Shown here: positions 34,349 through 47,329 of the stretch, piece after piece
Layout: every line of letters starts with the position of its first letter
Numbering within the stretch: position 1 is the first letter of the stretch
NCBI GenBank assembly: GCA_032690845.1
Contig: CM064424.1
Span: 36,097,511-36,161,510 of the forward strand
Direction of reading: 5' to 3'
DNA: 64,000 nt
From: Eleusine coracana subsp. coracana
Taxonomy: Eukaryota; Streptophyta; Magnoliopsida; Poales; Poaceae
Notes under the pieces: model-generated
Seen by the model: only the letters and a program-made list of their open reading frames with translations
Told to the model about the DNA's origin: nothing
The model's database searches: none
Program-made: the position numbers and the translations under genes

Positions 34349-37080
34349 AAGCCAAGGAGTCCTGCTGGTGAGGGACAGGAAAAGCTCATGGTAGCTGCCA
34401 TTACTGCCCCTGCCGAGCTCGACTGGCGCTGCTGAGGCCTTGCTGCACCCAGCCACCATTGCTGCCACCTAGAGCTGCGCCCCCACCCTACTCATCGTTC
34501 CCCAAGCACCCCCTTCCTCCTTCCCATGACGAGCTGCCATGAATCGAGACGTCTTCACCAACAACGACCGAGCCGACCGCCGCAGCCTCTCCGCAAAATT
34601 CTTACTATGCGGTGAGCCCGAGCCCAAACTTAAGCTCATCGTGGTTGCATAACATCCTTGTGAACTCCTGTGATTCATTTCCAAGCTGGTTCCATCACTC
34701 TACTAGATGGAATTTGAGGTTCTAGGGCCGCCATTCAAATCCCCTGTTCTCGGTTACTGTTCACGAGGTAAATCCAGAAAATAGAAAAAAATAGTTAGAA
34801 GCTTCAAAATTTTATATCTCTTAAAATAAAAATGGTAAAATAGTGAAACAAGTTCTGTTGTACTACTTGAGAGATGCTCTATCCACTAGTGAGCATGATG
34901 ATCAGGTTTTACAAATAAAAACATGTTTAAAAAATTCATGGAAAATAGAACCTTGTTAAGCACTATTAAATTAATATCCCCAATTCTATTCATGGAAAAA
35001 TCATGAAACTTCGCATGAACACATCTCATGTCATGTATAAACTGATCACCTAGGGTCATATTTTATTTATGCATATTTCTAGAGTTATTGCATATTTAGT
35101 GATCTCGATATATTAATTTTTGTAATTTATTTATACAGCAATTAGATCTGAAAAGTTGTGTAAATTAGGTTTTCAACATTATTTATGTCTTGGTAAATTG
35201 ATAGGAATTAATTCCTACCAAATTCATTCTAACAAATTTTAAAGTACAAAAGCTATATATTAACTATTGGAATAAAGTTAGAAATGGTCAAACTTATTGT
35301 TTCCCTAATAAAATTTTGTAAAGATGAATCTAATCTGCCCTGTTATAGGTATTTTCATGAGTGACTAAATAACCTTGAATCACACTAGTTCAGTTAGAAC
35401 TAATATTTATTTAGTAACTTTATTAATAAGCAATTTGTGTTATTTAGAAGATAATAAAGGAAATACTTTAAATCAAAACAATTTAATTAACCTTAGTCTT
35501 CGCTGAGCATGTCATTATCATGAGCATCATGTCATTGCACGCATTGCTATAACAAAGTTCTATGTCTTTATTATATTAATTCTTGTGGTGCATTGCATTC
35601 ACTCAATTAGGAAAATGACGAGATGAAACTAAAGGACGTTGATGCCGAGAAGACAATGATGGAGATGTCCATGATTTTTAGAGTGCTAACATTTTCCAAA
35701 CCCAAGGCAAGCCTCAGTGCACACCTACTTATTGAGAGTCCTTTTTATTTATCCACAAAAATAGAGGTCTTGTGTTGTGCATTAGGTATAGGGCTTGAGT
35801 GAAACCCACTTGCATCAATGAACAATGATCTATGATTAGTTTATGTTAGTAAGCCTTTTCGTTAGCAAATGCTATGCTTAAACTAGTGGAGTCAACAGTA
35901 GGCTATGGGATCACTTGATTCAATTATGATTCACATGAAGAATAAACTTGGATAAAATTAAGAACCTATCATTGCAACTCCACGGACAAGTATTAAACAG
36001 TACCAAGTGCATACCTTTATATGGGAATTGGTAAAACCTAGTAACTTGGACATCGTATTGTTGGACGGTATTACTCATCGATCCAGAGGTGATGTGAATG
36101 GCACGGTGGATGCACGGGTTTGAGGACCACTGGAGAGTGTACGGGTTAAGCCTCAGATACGAAGTATTGTATCACAGGGAGGACGTGTACCCGGGATCGA
36201 TGCCCTTGGATCGACTTTATAGCAAACTCGTGAACAGTGGCCATACGTGTTCTTAAATGATGTGTATGTCATGTACTTGGGTTTTCTCCTGCAGGATGTA
36301 AATCGATTCGAATTGCCATCTCTTGCGGTTATGAGTACCTCTTATTTCGAGCAGTGGCAATGATACTTTAAGTAGAGAAGATTGGTTATCATTCTAAAAT
36401 TTACTTACTCTATGGCTACATAATGATATGTTGTATTGCTCTTTATATTTGTACAAATCTTAGCAGCTAGCTGGTTTCCACTAAAGTTACTTACTGCAAC
36501 AACTACTAAAATTTGGGTTTGAGAAATCAATTTGCAGCATAGAACTAATAGGTGCTTTTTATGCAAATGTCAAATAAGCCCAGTCAGCCCCCTGCATCTT
36601 AGGAGTCGGTTTTAGCAAACCTTTTGACGGATAAGTCTTGTGGAGTATGCTAGATACTCAGGCTTTGCAATTATATTGTTTTTAGGTTTTCCTCAAGCTA
36701 CCTATTGTGATTGTTGTAACAAGGTTGTGTGGGAAGGTGAGGAGCCTCAGAATTGGACCATTGAATGGGTCCCAGCTCTCCTAACCAAGACAAGTGAGCC
36801 ATTGCCATAGGGCCGGCATGGTTTACTTAGGCTATCTACGTCGTGTTTATCATGTTTCCGCTTCCGCATATTGTGTAATCTGAACGAAGAACATATGTAT
36901 GGTAATGTAACTAAATTTTCTTCTGCTATGACTCTCGAACTTGTAATATTATGCACTTAATGATGTATCATTGTAAATGATGGATGTTTTTGTGTGAATG
37001 CTATGTATGATTACTTCGGTAATCATCTCCCGAGGCGATCCTATATGGCACACTCTATATTTTGGTATAGGGTTGTGACA

Positions 37081-38160
37081 GGGAATCTATACATGATTAT
37101 GTGTAGAGATTCAGAGATGTGCGCAACAAATGTTTTAGCCTACAATTAACTGATACTCAGTTGGCAGAGATAGAATTCAATGGGTTAGTTGCACCTCTAA
37201 GGGAAAAGTTTCCTTCTGCTGAATTTGAAAGCCTATCTCAATTAGTGCAGAAAGTGTTTATTCAAGCGAACCTGACTCGAGGGGCATGTTCAAGGCTGAT
37301 TCAAGTCAACTAAAATAATTATGAGTCTGAGTCTGATGAAGATGCTGAAGAAGTCAATATGGCTGAGTGGACTAGAAACAAGAATATGTTGTCGTGCCCA
37401 TGGGTGAAATAGAATGAGCCAGAGGAGAAATATGATTTTGATATCACCAGGACCGATAAGATATTTGATATGCTATTGCAAGAAAAGAATATCCAATTGC
37501 CATCCAATCATGTGATACCTCCTGCTGAAGAATTGAAGAAGATGAGATACTATAAGTGGCACAATTCACCCTCTCAAAATACTAATGATTGGAAGGTATT
37601 CAGGAGACAGATTCAGACGACAATTAAGCAGGGGAAGATAAAGTTTAGCAAAGGTACTATGAAAATTGATGGGAATCCTTTCCCTGCAAATGTCAACATG
37701 GCTGGTATCGACAATGTGGAGGCATTCATCATGAGGTACTAGAAAAAGAGAGACAGGGAAGTGAAGGAGTCATAGTTTGATCCACATTGGGAGTGCCCAT
37801 TCTTTCAATATTGTTGGGATCACAATATGAAGCTGCCATCAATTGACAATTGCCTTGGATGTAGTAAGCATGCAGATCATATGTATAGAGAAGCTACAAC
37901 AAATCATCAGCACCAACATCGTGTGGATCAATCGATCGACATGAGAGGGTTTCTGTGTTTGATCGACTCGGAACCAAGAAGGCAAGCGACGAAGCCAAAT
38001 TTGACAAGAAAGTTGATGAGGAGATGCAAGAGGGACAAGAGCAGGCTGATTAGTGGTGCTCGTTTGGTATTTTCTCTAGGAGTCAGAAACACAGGATACA
38101 GAGAATGCGTTGCAGGTAGATAAGGGCTGGTAAATATTATTATGATGAAGATGATGATCA
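37081..38160 (+). pseudogene. Element-3 gag, C-terminal part
   Basis: Resumes right after element 1 with ESIHDYVWRFRDVRNKCFSLQ, then EFNGLVAPLREKFPSAEFESLSQLVQKV, all capsid signatures of plant Gypsy gag. Further blocks FDMLLQEKNIQLP, KKMRYYKWHNSPSQNTNDW, FRRQIQTTIKQGKIKF and WECPFFQYCWDHNMKLPSIDNCLGCSK follow in the same frame with stops at about 37313, 37410, 37741 and 37773. The last block is a Cys-containing motif seen downstream of capsid in this group. Confidence 0.82.
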
Positions 38161-38188
38161 GCCACAAAAGAAAGTCTAGAGGTCGAAG

Positions 38189-38892
38189 GTGAAATCGGAA
38201 ATACAGGCAACTAGTGCTATAGTGAGTATGGTGATGGTGTTGCCTCAAGAATTTATGGCCTCGGAGGAAGAGTTGTTTGTTGTTGAAGAAAGTGAACCTC
38301 AACTTATATTCGATTCTCAGCAAGCAGTATTTGATAAACCAGATGAGTCTAGACATCGGCATTTAAAGGCTTTGTACTTAAATGGTTTTGTCAATGGGAT
38401 GCCGATAGGAAAGATGATGGTTGATGGAGGTGCTGCAGTGAATATCATGCCAATCACTACTGTCAAGAAATTAGGGAAGACTAAAATGATTTAATTGATA
38501 TAAATATGATTCTTAGGGATTATGGTGGTCGTAATGCCGCAGCTAAAGGAGTCTTGAATGTGGAGCTCACAATCGGCAGTAAAACTTTGTCGGTTACTTT
38601 CTTTGTGATTGATGGAAAGGGAACCTATAGCCTTCTATTGGGACGTGATTAGATACATGCTAATTGTTGGGTTCCATCGACAATGCACCAGTCTATGGTC
38701 CAATGGATTGGCGATCAAGTGGAGGTAATCCTGGCCGATAAAACTGTCAATGTCGTACTAGCCGATTTAGTACCATGGCACACGGATGATATGGAGTGTT
38801 TGTCTAGCAAAATCTGGGATGGGGACTACGTTAAGATTACTACACAGGGTCTTGAAGTAGTGGACCAATCAAATTCTAAACTTTTTCTCTAA
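38189..38892 (+). pseudogene. Element-3 aspartic protease
   Basis: HRHLKALYLNGFVNGMPIGKMMVDGGAAVNIMP contains the active-site triad in the DGGA form common in Tat elements (near 38415). After a stop and frame change, NVELTIGSKTLSVTFFVID and LLLGRD at about 38560-38650 form the second half. A stop follows directly at LGRD. Processes the polyprotein. Confidence 0.82.
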
Positions 38893-38903
38893 TAGCCACT
38901 CCA

Positions 38904-39960
38904 ATGGAATTTGCAGAAGATGGAAAGTTGGGAAAAGGATTCAAGTCGGCCGATGAGCTACAAGAAGTTGATATTGGAGACAGTGACAAACCAAGGCCGA
39001 CATTTATCAATTACAAGTTAGATGAGGATTTTAAAGTTGAATTAATAAAATTATTAAAAGAGTATCGAGATTGTTTTGCTTGGGATTATTCTGAGATGCC
39101 AGGTCTGAGTAGATCTATAGTCGAACATCAGTTGCCCATCAAACCTGGATATCGACCTTACAAGCAACCTCCCAGAAGAATTGATCTGAAAATTTATGAT
39201 GTAGTCAAGGCTGAGATTACCAAATTATTTGATGCTAAGTTTATTAGGCCTTGCCGATATCCAGAGTGTGTGTCAAATATTGTACCTGTTTTCAAGAAAT
39301 ACGACAAGTTGAGAGTCTATATCAACTTTCGCCTGTTAAATTAAGCTACTCCAAAAGATGACTACCCGATGCCGATAGCAGATCTTCTGGTTGATGCAGC
39401 AGCAGGGCATAAGATTGCTAGTTTTATGGATGGTAATGCTGGTTATAATTAGATTTTCATGGCAGAAGAAGATATATCGAAGACCGCTTTTCAGGTGTCC
39501 GAGAGCAATTGGATTGTATGAATGGGTGGTCATGACATTTGGATTGAAGAATGTTGGAGCCACATATCAGAGGGCCATGAATTACATTTTCCATGATTTG
39601 ATCGGCAGGTTAGTAGAAATTTATATTGATGATGTGGTGGTTAAATCTAAGAAAATAGTAGATCATATAGCCGATTTGAGGGAAGTACTTGAGAGGACCA
39701 GGAAGTATGGCTTGAAAATGAATCCAAAGAAGTGTGCTTTTGGTGTATCGACTGGTCAATTTCTGGGTTTCATTGTGCATGGACGGGGAATTGAAATTGG
39801 ACCAAAGAGCATGAAAGCTATTAATGATATCGAGCCGCCGATCAACAAGACGGAACTTCAATCTTTGATCAGTAAAGTAAATTTCATCAGGTGATTTATT
39901 TCAAACCTATCCGAGAAGCTAGATGTGTTTACTACTTGTTGAAATTAAAGGCAAATCAGA
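38904..39960 (+). pseudogene. Element-3 reverse transcriptase
   Basis: N-terminal part 38904-39344: CFAWDYSEMPGLSRSIVEHQLPI, YKQPPRRI, IRPCRYPECVSNIVPVFKK and a decayed VYINFRLLN. After a stop, PMPIADLLVDAAAGHK and the frame 39391-39894: MTFGLKNVGATYQRAMNYIF, catalytic YIDDVVVKS, KYGLKMNPKKCAFGVSTGQFLGF. Two frames are involved and a frameshift lies near 39470-39500. Catalytic Asp pair is retained. Confidence 0.9.
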
Positions 39961-39963
39961 GGT

Positions 39964-40430
39964 TTGTGTGGGAGGCGGAACACTAGAAAGCTTTATGATA
40001 TCAAGAAATATTTGGTTTCCCCGCTTGTGTTGGTGCCACCAAGAGAAGGATTACCTTTCAGGCTCTATCTTGCAGCCGATAAGAAGTCGATTGGGTCGAC
40101 TTTAATTCAAGAACAAGATAGTAAAGAAAGGGTTGTATTCTACTTAAGTCGGAAATTGATTGATGCTAAGACCAGGTACACGGAGATTGAGAAGCTATGT
40201 TTATGTTTATATTTTTCATGCATGAAGTTGAGGCATTATCTGTTATCGACTGAGTGTGTGGTGGTTTGCAAAGCCAATGTCATCAAGTACATTCTATCGG
40301 CTCCTATTTTAAAAGGGAGAATTGGTAAGTGGATGCTTGCCTTAGCCGAATATGATCTCACTTATGAATCTGCTAAAGTTGTTAAAGGTCAAGTTCTAGC
40401 CGATTTTGTTGTCGAGCATTGCGGATCCAA
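39964..40430 (+). pseudogene. Element-3 RNase H (first domain)
   Basis: PLVLVPPREGLPFRLYLAADKKSIG, VVFYLSRKLIDAKTRYTEIEKLCLCLYF and HYLLSTECVVVCKANVIKYIL are the standard Gypsy RNase H landmarks. Same frame as the end of the reverse transcriptase. Confidence 0.85.
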
Positions 40431-40947
40431 ACTATCAATGGTGGAGCCAGTACCATGGTTACTGTTCTTTGACGGTTCTGTTTGCAAGAATGGTCGTGGT
40501 ATCGGGCTTATAATCATATCGCCTCAGGGAGCAAGATTTGAACTTGCATTTATTATTGAGATATCGACTAATAATCAAGTCAAATATTGAGTTGTGCTTA
40601 AGGTGTTGCAGATGTTGAAGAAAGCTGGAGTTGATTGTGTTGAAGTCATGGGGGATTCTTTACTGGTGCTCAGGCAGCTGGCAGGAGAATTTGAATGCTA
40701 GGATGATATGCTAAGAATATTTTATGCTGAGTGTCAAGACGTATTGCAATACTTCAAGACAGTGAGATTCAAGCACATCCCAAGAGAACAAAATATAGAG
40801 GCAAACAATCTAGCACAGAAGGCATTGGGTTATCAGTTGAACACCACTGGAGTTATTGCTGATATAGCTGATGTCGATGAGGATTGGAGGGTTGAAATTG
40901 TGCGATATCTCAAAGACCCGAATCAACGGACTCCTCGGAAAGTTTGA
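40431..40947 (+). pseudogene. Element-3 second (archaeal-type) RNase H
   Basis: WLLFFDGSVCKNGRGIGLIIISP carries the first catalytic Asp; STNNQVKY follows where NNxAEYEAL is usual, so the Glu position looks altered and a stop comes next. VEVMGDSLLVLRQLAGEFEC has the second Asp; a stop precedes DDMLRIFYAECQDVLQYF; FKHIPREQNIEANNLAQKA ends it. The presence of this domain assigns element 3 to Tat. Confidence 0.85.
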
Positions 40948-41026
40948 TATATGGCCTTGAGGAATGTTTGAATCAAGACAGTGAGTACACGAAGGAATAT
41001 GTGGTACACATCAATCTGCTCATAAA

Positions 41027-41967
41027 ATGAGATGGTTGTTAAAGAGGATTGGATACTATTGGACAAATATGTTAGAAGATTGCTTTAAGTACTATAAGGG
41101 TTGCCAAGATTGTCAGAAATTCGGAGCAATACAGAGAGCACATGCATCAGCTATGAATCCAATTATTAAGCCGTGGCCTTTTAGAGGTTGGGGTATGGAT
41201 ATGATTGGTCAAATTTACCCAGCATCAAGCAAAGGTCATAAATATATTTTAGTGGCTAAAGATTACTTCACAAAGTGGGTCAAAGCAGTGCCTATGAAGA
41301 ATATTACTACTGGTGATGTGATCAGCTTTGTGAAGGAACATATCATATATCGATTTGGTGTACTGCAGACTATTACTACTGACCAGGGTTATGTGTTCAC
41401 TTCAAAAGAGTTTCAAAGTTATGTTGATAGTATGGGAATTAATCTTTTGAATTCATCACCATATTACGCTCAAGCCAATGGTCAAGCAGAAGCATCTAAT
41501 AAGAGTTTGATTAAGTTGATTAAGATGAAAATAGATGAACAGCCTAAGAAGTGGCATACGATATTGGCTGAGTCTTTATGGACGTACAAGATGGCTTGTC
41601 ATGGGTCTATTAAAGTGCCACCTTATCAGTTAGTTTATGGTCCTGAAGCAGTCTTGCCATGGGAGACAAATCTGGGGACCAGAAGAATAGAGATACAAGA
41701 TCAGTTGTTAGCCAATGATTATAGGCAAATGATTATAGGCAAATTATGTTGGATGAATTAGAAGACGTCATGCAATATCGCATGAAGGACTTGGAAAAGA
41801 TTCAAGAAAATAAGGCCCGTGTGTCTAGGTTTTATAATAAAAAGGTGGTACCCAAGAGTTTTTTGGAAGGGGATCTCGTCTGGAAGTTAATTATGCTTAT
41901 CGGCTCTCGAGATAGTTGTTTTGGGAAATGGTCGCCAACTTGGGAAGGTCTATTCAAAGTGAGCTGA
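41027..41967 (+). pseudogene. Element-3 integrase
   Basis: Zinc-domain end CFKYYKGCQDCQKFGA, then catalytic core: D in WGMDMIGQI, D in TITTDQGYVF, E in GQAEASNKSL, followed by PYQLVYGPEAVLPWE. A frame change near 41745 leads into the C-terminal tail (41746-41967) with VSRFYNKKVVPKSFLEGDLVWKL and FGKWSPTWEGLFKV. The core frame is open for 244 codons, the longest intact piece of element 3. Confidence 0.9.
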
Positions 41968-42780
41968 TGTGCACCAGGCAATGCATATTTTCTACTGGGA
42001 TTAGGTGGAGAGGAGTTTGGAAGAGCGATTAATAGAAAATATTTAAAGAAATATCATCCGAGCATCTGGGTTGGTGCATAAACTCGATTACTGGATCATA
42101 GCTGATATGGGAATTTTCATCTGTATGGACAACTGATGGGTTTTCATTGATTTGAGATGGCCGATATTGAGAATATCGCCCTTAGCAGAAAAAATATTAA
42201 CATCGCATTCAAGAAAATATGATTTTATTGAATATTCATCCGATAACGATATTAAGAACATCATTCATAGAGGAAATTACAAATAGCCATTGTTACAGGA
42301 TGAAGATGGATGGATTACTCGCAGGTAATCACTTTCTGTACGGACCTATTCTCCTATTACAACTAGGGGATGAAGATGTAACTATTATTTCCCCAAATAC
42401 AAAGAAGGAGATACATTGAGAGAGAAAAACACATTAGCAACTTCCTCTGCTTCCCTAGAAAAGTGTCATCATCATCAGACATCACCCGCCGGACAAGGGG
42501 AGAGAGTGCCACCTCGCCGATGCCATCCTTGACACCTGGGCCTCCATCTAAAGGCAACTAGTGGGTTGATTTCTGGGCGGGGGCAGCTGCGAACTTTGGA
42601 TTGAAAGGATCGCTCTAGGGCAGAAGAGGCGAAGAGTACTCGTCATAATAAATTTAGCAGATTTAGAGATAGGTGGTATTTTTCCATCAGAGCTCTCAGT
42701 AAAAGACCCATGATCGAAGGCACTAAGATGAGGGGAAGAGCCTGACCAGAAGAGACTATTTATAGGGTCTGGACTTGACT
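41968..42780 (+). other. Element-3 3' untranslated region, left part
   Basis: Remnant of the integrase tail up to about 42080, then non-coding DNA to the CACTA insertion. No additional gene seen. Confidence 0.55.
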
Positions 42781-44404
42781 CACTACAACAAATGTTACCT
42801 TCTATGACAAATTTCCCATGACAAGATATTGTTTCGTCATAAAGTCACTACAATCTATGACTTTTTAAAGAAAGAGCTTAGTTTATGATGAAAGCCAATA
42901 TTCGTCACTAAATCCGAGAATGAAATTGTCATAAACAAACTTACCGCTATATTATGTCGAATAGAAACGTCATAATTGATAAATTTAAAAATGTTACAAA
43001 ATTTATGACAATATGAATTCTCATTAATTTTTTTTTGACTTGAATTTGAATTTTCTCAAATTCTCGAAACCAAACAAAGAATCAAATCTCAAATTTAAAT
43101 GTTCTAGAACATTTTACAAATTTTAGAAATAAATTAAGAAAAGAAAAAATCATTGCGAATCTAAATTTTCTATAACTTATTATGAATTCACGCTTTTGAA
43201 AATTAAAGTCTAAAATACTCGAATTGGTGCGCCTCGTTCTCTTTTTCCAAATTTTGACTTGAATTCGAATTTCCTAAAATTGCTGAAACCAGAAAAAGAA
43301 TCAAATCTCCACCTCCTCTCTGGGCCAAAGCCCACCTTCCCACCTTCCTTCTTCTCTCCCCACGCCAAAACCCTTTTTGTTTTTTTCGCCAGCCCGACCT
43401 GCTTCCCTTCTACTCCACGTGGTCCGCTTTCTTCCTAGGCCCATGAGCCGACCCAGCTAACTACCGCCTTCTCTCCAAGGCCCAGCACGTCCACCGAATT
43501 GCGCATAAAAAGAACACGTGAAAAGCTTCTCTTTCTCCTTTTAATCTGAATTTGAAACTTGTAGCTAGTATTTATCCCTCATATGAACTCCAAATTTGAC
43601 GATTCTTCTTTATAAATCTTACAAAAATCATTATCTTTCATACGTAGGCGTCTATTTGTATGATTACTGCTATTTCTCAAACTTTTTTGTTATGACATGT
43701 TTCTTCTAAAAAGTATAAAGGAGAAAAATAGTGTTTTTCATGGTAATTGTAAATATAACTTCACATTTTCTCATGCTATGGTAAGGACAAGGTTGTGTCA
43801 AATTTTAAGATTCATATGAGTTCAAATATGTTTTGAAGCATCCAAACTTCTATGTGTTGACTTAAGATATATAAAACTACAAGAGAGATGTGTCACTTTG
43901 TGAACAATATATATTCATACATTATCAAAATGATGTGAAAATTTATGACAAATTTATGGGTAAAAAATATGTTGTCATGTCGATTTGTAAAATAATTTGA
44001 TCAAAATTAGATTTTATTACAATTATTTTGAGATAATGTTAAGATTGAAGGTTGAATTATCCATAGTATATAACTGAATTTCTTATCTCTCTCAAGCATA
44101 TGAGCTACTATTAATCTTATGAGTGTATATATATTTTTATTCAATTTTTTCAAATCTTATTTGAACTAGTTATAGTTCTATGTGGAATTACTTTTAGGAA
44201 GGACACGGAAATTCATTTAAATTTTGAAAAAAATAATGTTTTACGTCTTCTACTGACAAAAGCATAATTCGACTCAAGCGTTTTCTTTATCTAAGTCACT
44301 GTCAAAGGGGACCCAATATTAGAGTTTTTCACGCATGCTTCCTTCCTTAACGTAAATTAATTTTGCACAATCATGAATCATTCCTACTTATAACCCTATG
44401 GCTG

Positions 44405-46440
44405 CTTGAAACCCTAGCTACCCCAGAACCCTTTTCTCCTCCACCGCCGCCCCGCACGCCTGCACCTCTACAGCCCCTTCACTCCCAAATCTCTTTCTTC
44501 TCAAAAATGGCGGATCCGCTTCGTGTGCCCTGACGAGAATTGCCACTTCGCAGCAGCGGCGTCGGGGTCCCTCGGAAAGGCGGATCCTCCTCCTCCTCCT
44601 CATCGGGTCTGGTCCCGCGTCACCCTCCTGGGCGGCACCACTGCAGCAGTCCCCATTCAGCGTTGGATCTAGGCTGCCTCTATACTTCTAGCTACGGCAG
44701 CGCGACAAGGTCCATTTCACGAATCTGGGTCGCCTCCCCTTCACCATGCCGGCAGCGTCCTCTTCAACGAATTCAGGCCACCTCCCCTTCACCAGGCAGC
44801 ATTGCAAGGCGTCGGATCCACGCGACGCTCGCATGATCCACCGATACAGATCTTCAGAGTGCTCGGCCTCCATGTACCCGGCGTCATGGGCGCATGGGCT
44901 CCATGGGTGCGGCATTCGGTGAGCAGGCAGGCGGCGTGAAGAGGGTGGGCAACTACAGCTGCTTCCTCCCTCACGTCATCAACTGACCCTACCCAAGGTG
45001 GCGGCTCCGCTGTGAGCGACTGACCCTGCCCAAGGTGGCGGCTCTAATGTGAGCGAGGTGCTGCTTTCTTTTGTTCTTCATGAATCTCTTTTTCCATGCA
45101 TTCGTCCTGGAGAGGCTAAGGGAGAAAGGGAAGCTGTCAACGGAGGCCCCTTCATGAACAACTTCCTCATGAGTCTTTTTATCTCCTGTTCGTTGTTTTG
45201 TAAAGGACTACTCGCTAGACTAGAATGTGATATTTTGTTCCATGCTTATGATCAGGAAATCTTGTTTTGGTCTGGTTTCAAGATTTATCATCGTGTCATT
45301 CAGTTGTTGGCTTGTGTAGAAAAGCCAAATGTTGCCATTTATAAACTGAAATCCCGAACAGAGGAGTACATCATGGTATATGCTAAAGATAGCAGCAGTC
45401 ACATATTGCACATGATTTTTTAGCTTATGGAACTTTGACATTAGCATACCACTTATGAAAGTATTATTGCACTTTAACAATACGCTCTTCTGATCTGCTT
45501 CTGATATTGTTTAGGTAGTGGCAAGAAAGAATTTTTAATCAAGAAAAAAGTTAGTTTTGTAATTGAATCCTGTTATATCTGTTCTAAATGAATAATAGTC
45601 TATCTCTAGTAGGTACTAGTTAATATTTTATCAAGTCATGCTAATGTCATTGCATATAACAGAGGCTTACTTTACCATGTCACACAACCCGTGACCTCCA
45701 TGATCTGTTTTATTTTTGTGATTGTGAGCTCCCTTTATCTGAATTATGGTGATGCACATCTCGTGTTTGTAAAGGCTGGCAATTGAAAGAATATCTGTTG
45801 TCATGATCATCACCTAAAACTGTTGCTCATCCCAAATTTATGGTTTCTCTAAACTTTGGTTCTTGGCTTCTTGCTACATATAAATGTTAGTGCATTACTA
45901 CATGATTGAGAATTAGAAGAACCACCAGATGTGACACCTACCATTTCTACTAATCACAATTTCTCTTGCAGTTTTTAACAGACAATAATAGAGGCTTGAA
46001 CATGCAGTAATGCATGTTCATGGATGCAATCGTGATGGAAGATGAAAACACTGGAAAGGAATGCATTATGGTGCTCTCTCATGGTTTCTTTTCAGCTAAT
46101 CCTTCTACCTTTTCTGTATTTTCATGGAATCATGTTGTACTATCTGTAGGAACTAACGACAATTTGGTAGTACTTACTTTGCCCTGTTTAATTCAAAATG
46201 CAAATCACTGAACCTCTGAAATTGTTTCTTCCTCTTGGGGGACAAGCCCCAAAACTTTGTTGTGACTTGCTACCTCCTGCAAACGATTGGAATAAATTAC
46301 TGAAACATTGTTTACAACCCTCACACAAAGGGCCACACAGTTATTCTATAGAGTATCATCCTCTTATTTGCACAGATAATGAATTGAAAACACCAATAGA
46401 CAATCTTATAGCCATCTTCAGTTTTATTTGTGATTGAACA
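44405..46440 (+). pseudogene. Gene-like segment inside the CACTA element
   Basis: A change of composition at about 44400: AAACCCTAGC-type leader, C/T-rich 5' region, ATG at 44507 (MADPLRVP then stop), and a G/C-rich block to about 45050 with short frames. A frame of 124 codons at 45049-45423 (MSEVLLSFVLHESL) and shorter ones at 46014 and 46198 follow in AT-rich DNA that reads like introns and exons. I do not recognise any product. CACTA elements often carry host gene fragments; this may be one. Confidence 0.35.
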
Positions 46441-47329
46441 AGAATCCATCTGGCTGGGAGAAGATTGGTGATGTGGCACTGCCTTCTTTAGTTTTATAAT
46501 AGGATTTTATTTGCAAATCATCTTAGCTAAAATGAAGATAATGAATTGATCAGGTACACTTTATATTCTTCTCACCTTTTCTTTTCCAAAATTGTCGTCT
46601 TAGCTAAAATGTCAGCTATGTCATATTGATGACCTGCAGACTGTCATATTGATGACATGCAGACACGAGAGAATTACCACCAGTGTGATTGTTAACTAGG
46701 TCATATTGTCTACTATCAGTAGTACATTCTGCTATTGCTGGCTGCTTTGTGCACTGAGTATTGTATTGCTTGCTGATTATTATATTGATTAGTATATGTA
46801 ATGTAAACTGTAAAGTGCTTGCTGATTAGTGCACTGAATATTGTATTGTAGATCAGCGCTTTTAGTCATTTTGAGACCTGCTATGCATCCAGCGGATTCC
46901 AGCCAATATGATAAGTACTAATTTCTTGTTTTTATTATTCACGTATTGCTTTACACATACTGATACTTCTGTAATTTTACAATTTGAGGAACAATTGAAC
47001 ACTACAAGAAGTCAACAACTGGTCACTTTGATTCATGCTGAGTGCAGGCCGTCGCTACCACAAGTTGCCGAGGACAACATCACCAGACTACGTCACCAGA
47101 CTGCTCTTCATGTTGCTTAGATAATGTATTAAGTTGTGCTTATGTTTTGGAGAGTAGGGAGGCGCATTTAGGGCTATTTTTAAAATTGATTATTTCACCA
47201 TGTGATGATAGATGTTTATGGTTTTTAGTTTGTTGAACTGTGACTGATTGTTATAGTGAACATTTTGATTGTGCTATATAAAATATTAATGTGCTACAGT
47301 GTTCTTGTTGGATAGGAGGATTAATCTGG

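Larger units (their letters stand above)
12165..37080 (+). mobile_element. Element 1: non-autonomous long-LTR Gypsy element, nested in element 3
   Basis: Two direct copies of a roughly 3.4-kb LTR (about 12207-15411 and 29768-37080 minus its MULE) enclose a primer site, element 2, a solo Copia LTR and a PPT. With nested DNA removed the internal region is about 1.65 kb (15412-15930, 26961-26992, 28670-29767) and has no gag or pol. This is a LARD-like layout, so mobility proteins must have come from a relative. The left end is damaged: about 100 bp of the LTR are missing, and flanking gag sequence is lost too, so no target duplication can be read. Confidence 0.82.
29768..37080 (+). mobile_element. 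3' LTR of element 1, split by a MULE
   Basis: Begins TGTGACATCCCC after the PPT and ends GGTTGTGACA at 37080. Without the MULE and one copy of its target duplication the LTR is about 3409 bp. It aligns with the 5' LTR over its whole length apart from the first 100 bp, an expanded (AAT)n tract and two small indels (near 34920 and 36555). Confidence 0.88.

Noticed and set aside
12165..37080. Reading elements 1 and 2 as one large Gypsy element whose pol lies between the 3.4-kb LTRs
   Set aside because: The pol is on the opposite strand to the element-1 primer site and PPT, and it has its own 375-bp LTRs and target duplication.
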